Positions 49,558 to 58,408 of a stretch of 64,000 nt of DNA are shown one piece after another (position 1 is the stretch's first letter; each line of letters starts with the position of its first letter). The notes under the pieces were generated by a model that did not search any database, was not told the origin of the DNA, and was given only the letters and a program-made list of their open reading frames with translations. The DNA is from Fulverythrobacter ferritrahens (GTDB taxonomy: Bacteria > Pseudomonadota > Alphaproteobacteria > Sphingomonadales > Sphingomonadaceae). A program made the translations under genes and the position numbers. The DNA is taken from assembly GCF_020539485.1 (NCBI RefSeq), contig NZ_JACDXU010000003.1:124001-188000 (forward strand), given 5' to 3'.

Positions 49558-51444
49558 CTATCGCACAAGCCTGAGGAACTGTGCCGTCAGCCCGCCAGGC
49601 CTCGGATTTGCGGGCTTTCCGGAAGGCAGGGCGGCGCATTCGAGGCAATATGCCTGCGCTCCGCTTCCTCCCATCAATCGGCTGACATCGCCTATGGCCT
49701 GCCCGATCCGGGCCTGTTCCCGCCCGGCCACAGTGGCGAACAGATCGCGTGAACCGGCTCGGGCGCTTTCGGATTCGCTACCCAGCATGCGCTGGATCAG
49801 CGTGGCGTAAGGATCAGGCCGGGAGCCGAGATATTTCGCGTGCCAGTTCCCTTGCTTGAGCCCCGCCTTCTGCGCCGCCCACTGGATGGCCGCATCGAGA
49901 TCGCCGAACTGGTCCACCAGGCCGAGCTGGCGGGCGGAACCGCCATCCCACACGCGGCCCTGGCCGATCCGGTCGACCTGTTGCGGGGTCATCCCGCGCG
50001 ATTTCGCGACCAGCGAGAGGAATACGCCATATTCGTGCTCCACTGTCTGCTGCAGGACCGACTCGATCTGCGGGGTGAAGCCCGCCAGAATGTCAGGCTG
50101 GCCGGAAAGGGGCGTAGTGGAGACTCCGTCCGTTCCCACGCCCCAGTTCGCCAGCGCCTTCTCGAAAGTCGGCACTACGCCATAGACACCGATGGAGCCG
50201 GTGACTGTCTCCGGTTCGGCAAATATCCGGTCAGCCGGGGTGGAAACCCAATATCCGCCGCTCGCCGCGTAATTCCCCATGGACACCACGATGGGTATGC
50301 CCTTGCGCTTTTGGCGCATGATCGCGCGGCGGATCGCCTCCGATCCGGTGATCGTGCCGCCCGGGGAATCGACCCGCACCACCAGGGCGGCCAGATTGTC
50401 CGTCAGGGCATCGTCCAGGATCTGGGAGATGCGCGCGCCGCCTGCTTCGCCGGGGCCAGCTTCGCCGTCACTGATCTCGCCGGCAATGGTGACGATGCCG
50501 ATGGCCTTTCCCCCGGTGGAGGCGGGCCGGATCGCGGCAAGCCACGGCTGGAGTTCCGTCTTGGCAAAGGCTCCGGGCGATCCGTCAAACGGATCCTCGC
50601 CCACGATGCTCGCCACATGTTTGCCGAAGGCTTCCCAATCGCCGACCTTGTCGACCAGCCCTGCCGACAATGCGGCCCGGGCATTGTCCCCCAGGTTTTC
50701 CTTCAGCCATGCGGCAGGATCTGTCGTCACCCGATCGATCTGCGCCTTCGGGCGGGCCGAACGGATCTTCGCCTTATATTCCTCCCAGATGGAGGAATAG
50801 AGCGCCTGGGCATTCTCCCTTGCCTCGGGCGACATGTCGTTGCGCATATATGGCTCGACCGCGCTCTTGTAGGTGCCCACGCGATAGACCCGGGCGTTGA
50901 CCTTCAGATAATCGAGCAGGCCCTTGTAATAGAGCCGCTGCCCGCCGGGGCCCATGATCAGTGCGCCCCCCAGCGGATCGACCCACACCTCGCTGGCATG
51001 GGCGGCCAGCATCATCGAATCGTCCGTATAGGCCAGCGCGAAGGTCAGCACGGGCTTCTTCGCCTTGCGCACGCGGTCCATCGCGGCGCCCACTTCCTGC
51101 ATGTGGATATGGCCGCCGCCGGTAAAGGCCGAGAGATCGAGCACCACGGCCTTGATCCGGTCATCCGTGGCGGCCGCATCCAGCGCGGCGATCAGGTCTC
51201 GCGCCTGATATTGCGCGGCGGGCAGTTCCTGGCTGAGCAGCAGATTGAGCGGATCGAGAGCGGAAGCTTCCTCCACCACGGACCCGTCAAGCTGGAGATA
51301 GAGCGCCCCTTCGCGCACGACGCCGGGGCTGGGCCGCGCGCTGAGGATCGCAAACAGCGCGGAAAAGAACATCAGCAGCAGAATTAGGGAAAGACCGTCC
51401 TTGATCCCGACCAGCAAGCGCCAGACTTTTCCTGCAAAACTCAT
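49558..51444 (-). CDS. sppA: Signal peptide peptidase SppA (67-kDa type)
   Basis: A 628-residue membrane-bound serine protease that digests leftover signal peptides. One N-terminal transmembrane helix (about 16-34) is followed by two tandem S49 domains. The catalytic dyad spans both, Lys193 (VGTYKSAVEPY) and Ser395 (NYAASGGYW), matching E. coli Lys209/Ser409. The start MSFAGKVWRLL at 51444 is set by this helix. Divergent from pyrB. Confidence 0.93.
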   Translation of the reverse strand: MSFAGKVWRLLVGIKDGLSLILLLMFFSALFAILSARPSPGVVREGALYLQLDGSVVEEASALDPLNLLLSQELPAAQYQARDLIAALDAAATDDRIKAVVLDLSAFTGGGHIHMQEVGAAMDRVRKAKKPVLTFALAYTDDSMMLAAHASEVWVDPLGGALIMGPGGQRLYYKGLLDYLKVNARVYRVGTYKSAVEPYMRNDMSPEARENAQALYSSIWEEYKAKIRSARPKAQIDRVTTDPAAWLKENLGDNARAALSAGLVDKVGDWEAFGKHVASIVGEDPFDGSPGAFAKTELQPWLAAIRPASTGGKAIGIVTIAGEISDGEAGPGEAGGARISQILDDALTDNLAALVVRVDSPGGTITGSEAIRRAIMRQKRKGIPIVVSMGNYAASGGYWVSTPADRIFAEPETVTGSIGVYGVVPTFEKALANWGVGTDGVSTTPLSGQPDILAGFTPQIESVLQQTVEHEYGVFLSLVAKSRGMTPQQVDRIGQGRVWDGGSARQLGLVDQFGDLDAAIQWAAQKAGLKQGNWHAKYLGSRPDPYATLIQRMLGSESESARAGSRDLFATVAGREQARIGQAIGDVSRLMGGSGAQAYCLECAALPSGKPANPRPGGLTAQFLRLVR

Positions 51445-51588
51445 TCGCTTGTGATCCCGCGTGATTGGTTGCGAACCATAACCTAGGCGGGGCTGGCGGA
51501 AGGTTCCACAGGAAACCGAGGAACCGGCGATCTTGATCGACACGAGGCGTTGCCATGGGCGCAAACTGTGCCTATTGCCCCGACTTTA

Positions 51589-52638
51589 ATGACAGCCACG
51601 CCAACCCCCTCAGCCTCGGGCCGTTTCCCGGCCGGATGGTACGCCTTTCCGCACCGCGACCTGCTCGGCATCGGTCAGCTCCAGACCCATGAAATCATGT
51701 TCCTGCTGGCAGAGGCGGAACAATGGGTGGAACTGAACCGCCAGCCTTCCAAGCACAGCAATTCGCTGTCGGGCCTGACCATCATCAACGCCTTTTTCGA
51801 GAATTCCACTCGCACGCTGCTGAGCTTCGAGATCGCGGGCAAGCGTCTGGGTGCGGATGTCGTGAACATGCACGCGGCCCAGTCCAGCGTGAAGAAGGGC
51901 GAAACGCTGATCGATACGGCGGTGACGCTCAATGCCATGCGCGCCGATGCTATCGTGATCCGCCATGCCAGTTCCGGCGCGGTGCGGCTGATCGCGGAGC
52001 AGGTCGATTGCCCCGTGCTGAATGCTGGCGACGGGCAGCATGAACATCCCACGCAGGCGCTGCTCGATGCGCTGGCGCTGCGCCATGCGTTGCGCGAACG
52101 GGGCCGCACGGAATTTGCCGAAGGGCTGTGGGGCCTGCGGGTGACCATCTGCGGGGACATCCTGCACAGCCGAGTGGCTCGTTCAAACATCCTGTGCCTC
52201 ACCGCGCTGGGCGCCGAAGTGCGTGTCTGCGCGCCGCCCGCGCTGATGCCCGCCGGGATCGAGGAAATGGGCGTGAAGCCGTTCCACGATTTCGATGCCG
52301 CGCTGGACGGGGCGGAAGTGGTTATGATGCTGCGCCTGCAGAACGAGCGGATGAACGGCCAGTTCGTGCCCTCCACGCGCGAATATCGCCATCTCTATGG
52401 CCTTACGGCCAAGCGGCTCAAAAAGGCGGAGCCCAATGCGCTGATCATGCATCCCGGCCCGATGAATCGCGGCGTGGAGATAGACAACGACGTGGCCGAT
52501 CTGGAAGGCCGCTCGATCATCACGCGGCAGGTGGAAATGGGCGTGGCGATCCGCATGGCCTGCCTGGAAGTGCTGACCCGCCGCACGCGCGGAGTACCGG
52601 GCTGGAGCGCGGCCGACATGGCCGGGGAGATCGTGTGA
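51589..52638 (+). CDS. pyrB: Aspartate carbamoyltransferase catalytic subunit
   Basis: PyrB joins carbamoyl phosphate and aspartate in pyrimidine synthesis. The product (349 residues) carries the carbamoyl-phosphate motif [25 protein letters not shown] and the C-terminal [12 protein letters not shown]. The start at 51589 is the first ATG in frame; the N-terminal 25 residues are divergent and no clear Shine-Dalgarno is seen, so it is uncertain. Stop overlaps the next gene's ATG (TGATG), and pyrI is absent; the neighbour is a non-catalytic dihydroorotase homologue. Confidence 0.93.
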   Translation: MTATPTPSASGRFPAGWYAFPHRDLLGIGQLQTHEIMFLLAEAEQWVELNRQPSKHSNSLSGLTIINAFFENSTRTLLSFEIAGKRLGADVVNMHAAQSSVKKGETLIDTAVTLNAMRADAIVIRHASSGAVRLIAEQVDCPVLNAGDGQHEHPTQALLDALALRHALRERGRTEFAEGLWGLRVTICGDILHSRVARSNILCLTALGAEVRVCAPPALMPAGIEEMGVKPFHDFDAALDGAEVVMMLRLQNERMNGQFVPSTREYRHLYGLTAKRLKKAEPNALIMHPGPMNRGVEIDNDVADLEGRSIITRQVEMGVAIRMACLEVLTRRTRGVPGWSAADMAGEIV

Positions 52639-53867
52639 TGAAGCCCGTTGCGCTCACGATCGTCAATGGCACGCTGGTCACGCCCGATGGCCTCTGCCCG
52701 GGCACCTTGCGCTGCGAAGGGGCGCGGATCGTCTCGCTGGGGGATGTCACCCCCCATGTCGGCGATGAGATCATCGATGCAGGCGGCAAGCTTGTCGCTC
52801 CCGGTATCGTCGATCTTGGCGTCTTCACCGTGGACAAGCCTGCATTCCATTTCGGCGGGATTACCCGTGCGGCGCTGATGCCCGACCAAAACCCCCCGCT
52901 CGACCATCCCGCGCGTGTCCAGTTCCTCGCCTATAGCGGCAAGCCGGACCTGTGGGTTCATCCGCTGGCGGCGGCCACAGTGGGGCTGGAAGGGCATAAT
53001 CTGGCGGAACTCGCCCTGATGCGGGATGCCGGTGCGCGGGCAGTGGCTACCGGTCGGCGCTGGATCGCGGATTCGGGCGTAATGCTGCGCCTGCTGCGTT
53101 ATGCCGCGATGCTCGACATGGTGGTGGTGACGCATGCGGAAGATGGCGGGCTGGCGGGCGATGCGGTCGCTACTGCGGGCATCATGGCCACGCGGCTGGG
53201 CCTGCCGAGCGCGCCTGCCGAGGCGGAAGCGCTGGCCGTGGCGCGCGACATTGCGCTGGCTGAACTGGCGGGCGCCCGGTTGCATTTGCGGCAGGTGACG
53301 ACGCGCGCCGCGCTTGATCTGGTGCGCGCGGCCAAGCGGCGCGGCGTGGCAGTTACAGCGGGCGTCACGCCTGCGCACTTCATGCTGTCGGACATCGCAA
53401 CTGCGGAATTCCGCACATTTGCCCGCATGTCCCCCCCGTTGCGGGATGAGGCGGACCGGCAGGCCGTGATCGAGGCGATTGGCGACGGGACGATCGACGT
53501 TGTCGCCAGCGGCCACGATCCGCGCGGGCCGGAGGACAAGCGCCTGCCCTTTGCCGATGCGGAGCCGGGCATGGCAGGGGCCGAAACCCTGCTCGCCATG
53601 GTGCTGACTCTGGTGAGGGATGGCGTGATCGACATGCCCCGCGCCTTCGCTCTGCTGGCTGCCAATCCCGCCGCTCTGCTAGGCGTGGAAGCAGGCGTAT
53701 TGGCTGAGGGGATGGAAGCGGACATCGCGCTGGTCGATCCGCAGAAGCCGTGGATCGTCTCTTCCGACAAGATGGAAGCGAGCGCGGGAAATACACCGTT
53801 TGACCGTCAGCCCGCTCAGGGCCGGGTCACGGCGCTCTACAAGGGCGGAGTGCGCGTGGGGAAGTAA
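52638..53867 (+). CDS. Dihydroorotase-like protein lacking metal ligands (PyrC'/PyrX type)
   Basis: A 409-residue amidohydrolase-fold protein. Where active dihydroorotases have PGLIDLHVHLREPG, this protein reads PGIVDLGVFTVDKPAF, so both His of the HxH pair are lost (residues 61 and 63 are Gly and Phe). The later TDHAPH motif is ASGHDPRG. It cannot bind the usual zinc pair in that way. In pseudomonads an inactive pyrC' of this kind assembles with PyrB and is needed for ATCase structure; the one-base overlap with pyrB fits the same role. The active dihydroorotase must be elsewhere. Confidence 0.85.
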   Translation: MKPVALTIVNGTLVTPDGLCPGTLRCEGARIVSLGDVTPHVGDEIIDAGGKLVAPGIVDLGVFTVDKPAFHFGGITRAALMPDQNPPLDHPARVQFLAYSGKPDLWVHPLAAATVGLEGHNLAELALMRDAGARAVATGRRWIADSGVMLRLLRYAAMLDMVVVTHAEDGGLAGDAVATAGIMATRLGLPSAPAEAEALAVARDIALAELAGARLHLRQVTTRAALDLVRAAKRRGVAVTAGVTPAHFMLSDIATAEFRTFARMSPPLRDEADRQAVIEAIGDGTIDVVASGHDPRGPEDKRLPFADAEPGMAGAETLLAMVLTLVRDGVIDMPRAFALLAANPAALLGVEAGVLAEGMEADIALVDPQKPWIVSSDKMEASAGNTPFDRQPAQGRVTALYKGGVRVGK

Positions 53868-54157
53868 TCCCGCCTGCTGCTTCCCTGCTTCCACAATCGC
53901 CATGCTGAATTCGGTTCAGCATTCATCTCTCCTTCCAAGCAGTAGCTCGATCAGGAGAATTGGACCCTGAACCGAGTTGGCGTTTATCCCATAAAGACAA
54001 GTATCCGCCCGTCGTCCCGGGCTTGATCCGGGACCGCTGGCCACCGTCAGCCACCATGGCCAGCGTTCCGGGCTTTCGCCGGGATGACGAATGGGTACTT
54101 GTCTCAGTGGAATATGCCCCAACCGAGCACAGGGTGACGATTGAAACCTCAAAGAGA
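53868..54157. other. Intergenic region with repeat copy 3
   Basis: A gap of about 290 bp between pyrC' and the terminator of the SPOR gene. Nearly all of its middle is the inverted copy of the type B palindromic repeat (53979-54120). No gene is seen. Confidence 0.7.
53979..54120. repeat. Palindromic intergenic repeat, type B copy 3 (inverted, extended)
   Basis: Core arms cgtcgtcccgggcttgatccgg and cgggctttcgccgggatgacg at 54010-54090, the reverse orientation of the copies at 6952 and 39375. The outer flanks share tacttgtct and ttccactgag with the copy at 39345-39503. Confidence 0.8.
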
Positions 54158-54187
54158 AAGCCCCCTGCGGTTATCCGCAGAGGGCTT
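54158..54187 (-). terminator. Rho-independent-like terminator of the SPOR/TPR gene
   Basis: On the minus strand AAGCCCtCTGCGG pairs with CCGCAGgGGGCTT around ATAA (one mismatch) and is followed by TCTCTTTG. It lies 31 bp after the stop of the SPOR/TPR gene. Confidence 0.7.
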
Positions 54188-54217
54188 CCGGGGGATGTTC
54201 GATCTGATCCAGAGTGA

Positions 54218-55609
54218 TCAGCGGCTGGCCAGCCGCCGTTCGTTCTGCACTGTGCCGGGAAGCGGCTGGTTCTGGGCATAGGCGATGCAGCCTTCGCCGC
54301 CGGCCTTGCCGATCTTGCCGCACATGGAGCGTGAGCTGGCGGCGGAATAACCGCCCGCCGCCACGCGCCAATAGGCCTTGCCGTTCACTTTGGCCTGGGT
54401 CAGCACCATTTCATGGCCTGCCAATTCCGGGTAGCGCTTCACATAGATGCCCCAGGCGCGGCGTGCGCCCTGTTCGCTGGTGAAGGAACCCAGCTGGACG
54501 AGATGCGTGCCCTCGCTTGCCTTGACGATGCGGCTGGCGCCTTTTGCGGAGGCTGCCTTTGCCGGTACGGCTTTCGGGGCAGGGCGGGCGGAAGCCTTTG
54601 GTGCGGGCTTGGCGAAGCTCTGCGTGTCGAGTGCGACCCTGCTGGCGCCGCTGGCGGGGAAGGCCGCCTGGAAATCGTTCACGCGCTGCGGGTTCGGTGC
54701 CTTGTAGGCCGGCGCCGAAAAGGCCGGTTCCGGCGCATCGCCGATGGGCGGCAATTCATAACTCGTCTGCGGTGCGTCGTTCAACGCCACCTGAGGAGCG
54801 GCCGGGGCGGCAGCGGGCTGCGCCATGGTGGGGGCGACGGCAGCTTCGCCGGCGAGTTGTTCCGCAGTGGGGAAATTGGCGAGTGCCAGTTCCACCGGCT
54901 GGCCGGCATCCTTCATGTCAGGCACGACCTGCAGCAACATGGCCACGCGCACGCGATAGGCATCAGGATGGATGCTGGCGGCCCATTCGGCCATCCGGTC
55001 GCCCACCTTCTCGTTGCCGATATCCTGCTGGGCCATCAGCCGCGCTTCACGCCAGCGGCCCGCCAGTGCATAGGAATAGGCCAGGTTCTGACGTACCTTG
55101 GCGGTGTTCTCGCCATTGCGGACGGCATTGGAAAGCACATGGATGCCGCGTTCGGGCTGCCCGGCCAGCGAATAGGCAAGGCCAAGATCCGAGGCGGCGA
55201 TATCGCCTTCCCAGTCGCGCAGCACGGCAATAGCCTCCGCGCCCCGGCCGTCACCCGCAAGGGCGAGCGCAAGGCTGAGGGCCGTGCGGGGCGAAGTGTC
55301 GCCCAGCTTCATGGCATCGTCGAAAGATGTTGCGGCGGAAGCGAAGCGGCCTTTCTCGAGATAGGCCGAGCCCAGCGTCATACGGAAATGGGCATTGCGC
55401 GGATCGGCGCGAACAGCGGATTCCGCGTGCTGGATGGCGGTATCGTAATTGCCTTTGGCCAGCGCCGCTTCGGCTTTGCTGGCCGAGAGATTGGCGGGCG
55501 GGGCGGATGCTGCGCATCCGGTCAGCGTAACCCCGGCAAGCGCGGTGGTGAGGGCGAGGCCGATCAGCCGTGCATCCCTGTTCCCGTTCGTGCTGACGGT
55601 ACGGTTCAT
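54218..55609 (-). CDS. TPR and SPOR domain lipoprotein
   Basis: A 463-residue exported protein: lipobox-like signal (ALAGVTLTGCAAS), TPR repeats at about 42-200 (KAEAALAKGNYDTAIQHAES...), an Ala/Pro/Lys-rich linker, and a C-terminal SPOR domain (about 380-450; EGTHLVQLGSFTSEQGARRAW) that binds denuded glycan strands at division septa. Start at 55609 has AAGGGG 7 bases upstream. It follows the ParA/RHH pair on the same strand, so all three are probably co-transcribed. Confidence 0.8.
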   Translation of the reverse strand: MNRTVSTNGNRDARLIGLALTTALAGVTLTGCAASAPPANLSASKAEAALAKGNYDTAIQHAESAVRADPRNAHFRMTLGSAYLEKGRFASAATSFDDAMKLGDTSPRTALSLALALAGDGRGAEAIAVLRDWEGDIAASDLGLAYSLAGQPERGIHVLSNAVRNGENTAKVRQNLAYSYALAGRWREARLMAQQDIGNEKVGDRMAEWAASIHPDAYRVRVAMLLQVVPDMKDAGQPVELALANFPTAEQLAGEAAVAPTMAQPAAAPAAPQVALNDAPQTSYELPPIGDAPEPAFSAPAYKAPNPQRVNDFQAAFPASGASRVALDTQSFAKPAPKASARPAPKAVPAKAASAKGASRIVKASEGTHLVQLGSFTSEQGARRAWGIYVKRYPELAGHEMVLTQAKVNGKAYWRVAAGGYSAASSRSMCGKIGKAGGEGCIAYAQNQPLPGTVQNERRLASR

Positions 55610-55629
55610 CGTCACATCCCCTTGGGTAA

Positions 55630-56097
55630 TCATTTCCGCTTCACCTGCGCGGCAAGCATGTCGAGATCCGGAATCCCGGAAAGCAGCCGGTCGAGCGCCT
55701 CGGTCACGATCTGCTGGGCGCTGAGATTGCGGATGGTGCAGGCCAGCCGCAGCTTGAGATGGCGTTCCGCATCCACGCGCAGTGTGAAGGCCGCGCGGCG
55801 CCCCTCATCCAGCGCCTTGCGGCGCCCGGCGGCGCGGCTTTCGGCGGGCTGCCGGATTATCTGCCTGGCAGCAGGCTGCCGAGGTGCCGACTGAACCACA
55901 GGCGCTTGGGCGACACCACCCGCGCCGGTCTGTTCATGGCCCATGTCGTTCCATCCCAGATCGTCCTCGATCGGGAAGGCGTCGAGCCGCTCGAATACCC
56001 CAAGAGGCTGGAACGGCGTGCGCATGGCGGGTCGCGCCGCACCCTTGCGCGCCAGAAGGGTGGGGGTGAGCGAAGCGAAAGGCTTGGGTTCGTTCAT
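55630..56097 (-). CDS. Small putative DNA-binding partner of ParA (RHH-like)
   Basis: A 155-residue protein with a disordered N-terminal half and a C-terminal segment (FTLRVDAERHLKLRLACTIR, then SAQQIVTEALDRLLSGIP) that has the strand-helix-helix pattern of ribbon-helix-helix proteins. Between ParA and SPOR genes (11 and 20 bp). This may be the adaptor of a chromosomal ParA-like system. The fold is inferred from pattern only. Confidence 0.55.
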   Translation of the reverse strand: MNEPKPFASLTPTLLARKGAARPAMRTPFQPLGVFERLDAFPIEDDLGWNDMGHEQTGAGGVAQAPVVQSAPRQPAARQIIRQPAESRAAGRRKALDEGRRAAFTLRVDAERHLKLRLACTIRNLSAQQIVTEALDRLLSGIPDLDMLAAQVKRK

Positions 56098-56108
56098 GTC
56101 GCGGCCCG

Positions 56109-56825
56109 TCAATTCTGAGCCACCCGGCGGCCGAAGCCGCCCGCGGCGCGATAGGTGCCGGGCAGTTGGGTAAGGCCGGGGGCGGAAAAGATGGTGCGGC
56201 GGAAGTTCTTTTCCAGCCGGTCGGAAACATAGTTCCACAGAGCCCCAACCTCGTGGGAGGACTTGCCCGCCGGGTCGACTTCCATGACGGTGCGCCCGTC
56301 AATCATCGAGGCGGCAAAATCGGTGCGCTGATGCAGCGTAATCGGCGCCACCGTGCCATGCTGCGACAGGGCGACGGCGGCCTCCGCAGTGATCCTGGCC
56401 TTGGGCGTAGCAGCGTTCACCACGAAGATCAGCGGCTTGCCCGCACGTTCGCACAGGTCCACCGTGGCCCCCACTGCCCGCAGATCATGCGGGCTGGGGC
56501 GAGTGGGGACCACGATGAGCTCTGCAACCGAGATGACGGACTGGATCGCCATCGTGATGGCGGGGGGCGTATCGATCACCGCCAGCTTGAAGCCCTGCTG
56601 ACGCAAGGTTGCCAGATCGTTCGCCAGCCGGGCCACGGTCGTCTGGGCGAAGGCGGGATATTCCGCCTCGCGCTCGTTCCACCAGTCGGCAAGCGATCCT
56701 TGCGGGTCGATGTCGATGAGTACTACCGGGCCTGCGCCGGCCCGCTGGGCCTGTACGGCCAGGTGCCCCGACAGGGTGGTCTTCCCGGAACCACCTTTCT
56801 GAGATGCCAATGCCAATACGCGCAA
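56109..56825 (-). CDS. ParA-family ATPase
   Basis: A 238-residue ParA/MinD-type ATPase: deviant Walker A KGGSGKTT right after the start, LIDIDPQGSLADWW, and VIDTPPAITMA for Walker B. The best start is TTG at 56825 (read MRVLALASQKGGSGKTT) because GGGGGAC lies 6 bases upstream and no ATG is available; an upstream TTG would add 8 residues. No parB or parS site is adjacent, so this is not the main chromosome partition locus; it resembles orphan ParA positioning proteins beside a small partner. Confidence 0.85.
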   Translation of the reverse strand: MRVLALASQKGGSGKTTLSGHLAVQAQRAGAGPVVLIDIDPQGSLADWWNEREAEYPAFAQTTVARLANDLATLRQQGFKLAVIDTPPAITMAIQSVISVAELIVVPTRPSPHDLRAVGATVDLCERAGKPLIFVVNAATPKARITAEAAVALSQHGTVAPITLHQRTDFAASMIDGRTVMEVDPAGKSSHEVGALWNYVSDRLEKNFRRTIFSAPGLTQLPGTYRAAGGFGRRVAQN

Positions 56826-57110
56826 GGTCTGTCCCCCTGGGTTGCTCAATAAGGCCGGATCAGTCCTGGATTCCCGGCATTTCCCCTGGCGGGATCGCAG
56901 ATCACCCCTAATTTTCGGTTAAGTGAAGGATGGCGCGAATCTCCGGCCTATCTCTTGTGGCCGAAATGTCCCGGTTTGGTGCGGCTTTGGGATGGGGGCA
57001 TCATGCTAACGCAGCATTCACTATGTTGCCCTAAGGGGCGGCGAAATGTTCGGGCCAGCACAATCAGGCCCGTACAAACAGGCCCGCATAACCAGGGGAG
57101 TGCAGCGACA

Positions 57111-58352
57111 ATGGCGATTCTTCGCCCCACCGGATTGATGGCCGCTCTGGCTGTAGTGGCGCTGGCCGTGCCTGCATGGGCTCCCGCGCAGGCCGATGTG
57201 AAGGCTGGCGTGGATGCGTGGAGCCGGGGTGATTACGCCGCCGCTGTTGCGGAATGGAAAGCGCCTGCCGAATCGGGCGATGCCGATGCGCTGTTCAACA
57301 TGGCGCAGGCCTATCGTCTGGGGCGCGGGGTGGAGGAGGATTCCTCCATGGCGGAATATTATTATGCCCGCGCGGCAGAGAAGGGCCACATCCGCGCGGC
57401 TGACATCTATGGCCTGATCCTGTTCCAGACCGGGCGGCGCGAACAGGCGCTGTCCTATGTGCAGGATGCCGCGCGCCGGGGCGATCCGCGTTCTCAATAT
57501 CTGTTGGGCATTGCGCATTTCAACGGCGATCTCGTGGCCAAGGATTGGGTGCGCGCCTATGCCTTGCTGACCATGGCCAATACGCAGGGCCTGCCGCAGG
57601 CCGGGCCTGCTCTGGCGGAAATGGACCAATATGTCCCCTTCGCCCAGCGCCAGCAGGCCGCCGCGCTCGCAGTGGAAATGCAGCAGCAGGCGGAAGCTAC
57701 ACGCGCCAGCCAGCTGGCCGCCTTCGACCTTTCTGCGGCGGACGGTTCGCCCGCGCTTCCCTCCGGCTCGGTAGTGCAGCCTGCGGCCAAGCCGAAATCG
57801 CCGACCGCGCCGCTCGCGTCGGCCTCGCCCCGCGTGCCCCAGCCGGTGCGACAGGCGGCTATTCCGCCTTCCAGCGCGGCGGCGGAGGCTGCGGTGCGTC
57901 AGGCAATGGAGGCTGATGGCACCGATAGCCCGGCCACGGCCGGTGCGGATTATGCCCGTCCCGCCGCCCCCGCGCCGAAAACTGCTCAGTCGCCTATTGC
58001 GCCGCCTCCCGCCCGGCCCGCTCCGAAACCGGCGGCGGCGCAGGTTGCTCAACCCGCTGTCCGTCCGGCACCAGTGCCCGCTGCGCCTAAGCCGGCCGCC
58101 CGTCCGGCTCAGGCCGTAGCAGCCACGGGCCCTTGGAAGCTCCAGCTCGGCGCCTTCGGAGTGAAGGGCAATGCGCAGAAGCTGTGGGCCCAGCTTTCCG
58201 TGCGCCCGGAACTTTCCGGCAAGCAGAGGATTCTCGTTCCGTCGGGCAAGGTCACCAAATTGCTCGCAGGCGGCTTTGCCTCGCGTGCGGAAGCGGATAG
58301 GGCCTGCGTGAAATTGAAGGCGGCCGGGCAGGAGTGCCTCGTTACTCAGTAA
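57111..58352 (+). CDS. Sel1-repeat and SPOR domain protein
   Basis: A 413-residue exported protein with a signal peptide (cleavage near PAQA), Sel1/TPR-like repeats at about 35-170 (ALFNMAQAYRLGRGVEED, AAEKGHIRAADIYGLIL, YLLGIAHFNGDLVAKDW), a long Ala/Pro linker and a C-terminal SPOR domain (WKLQLGAFGVKGNAQKLWAQ). It would act at the division septum. Start at 57111 follows AGGGGAG about 11 bases upstream. It is divergent from the ParA gene across 285 bp. Together with the TPR-SPOR protein, this makes two SPOR proteins around one ParA. Confidence 0.82.
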   Translation: MAILRPTGLMAALAVVALAVPAWAPAQADVKAGVDAWSRGDYAAAVAEWKAPAESGDADALFNMAQAYRLGRGVEEDSSMAEYYYARAAEKGHIRAADIYGLILFQTGRREQALSYVQDAARRGDPRSQYLLGIAHFNGDLVAKDWVRAYALLTMANTQGLPQAGPALAEMDQYVPFAQRQQAAALAVEMQQQAEATRASQLAAFDLSAADGSPALPSGSVVQPAAKPKSPTAPLASASPRVPQPVRQAAIPPSSAAAEAAVRQAMEADGTDSPATAGADYARPAAPAPKTAQSPIAPPPARPAPKPAAAQVAQPAVRPAPVPAAPKPAARPAQAVAATGPWKLQLGAFGVKGNAQKLWAQLSVRPELSGKQRILVPSGKVTKLLAGGFASRAEADRACVKLKAAGQECLVTQ

Positions 58353-58371
58353 CCCGGCCTGCCGCTTAACC

Positions 58372-58389
58372 GGCGGGGATTGTCCCGCC
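58372..58389 (+). terminator. Hairpin after the Sel1-SPOR gene
   Basis: GGCGGG and CCCGCC form a 6-bp stem around gattgt, followed by TTCT, 20 bp after the stop. Confidence 0.4.
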
Positions 58390-58408
58390 TTCTGAGCAAG
58401 GACGGATC

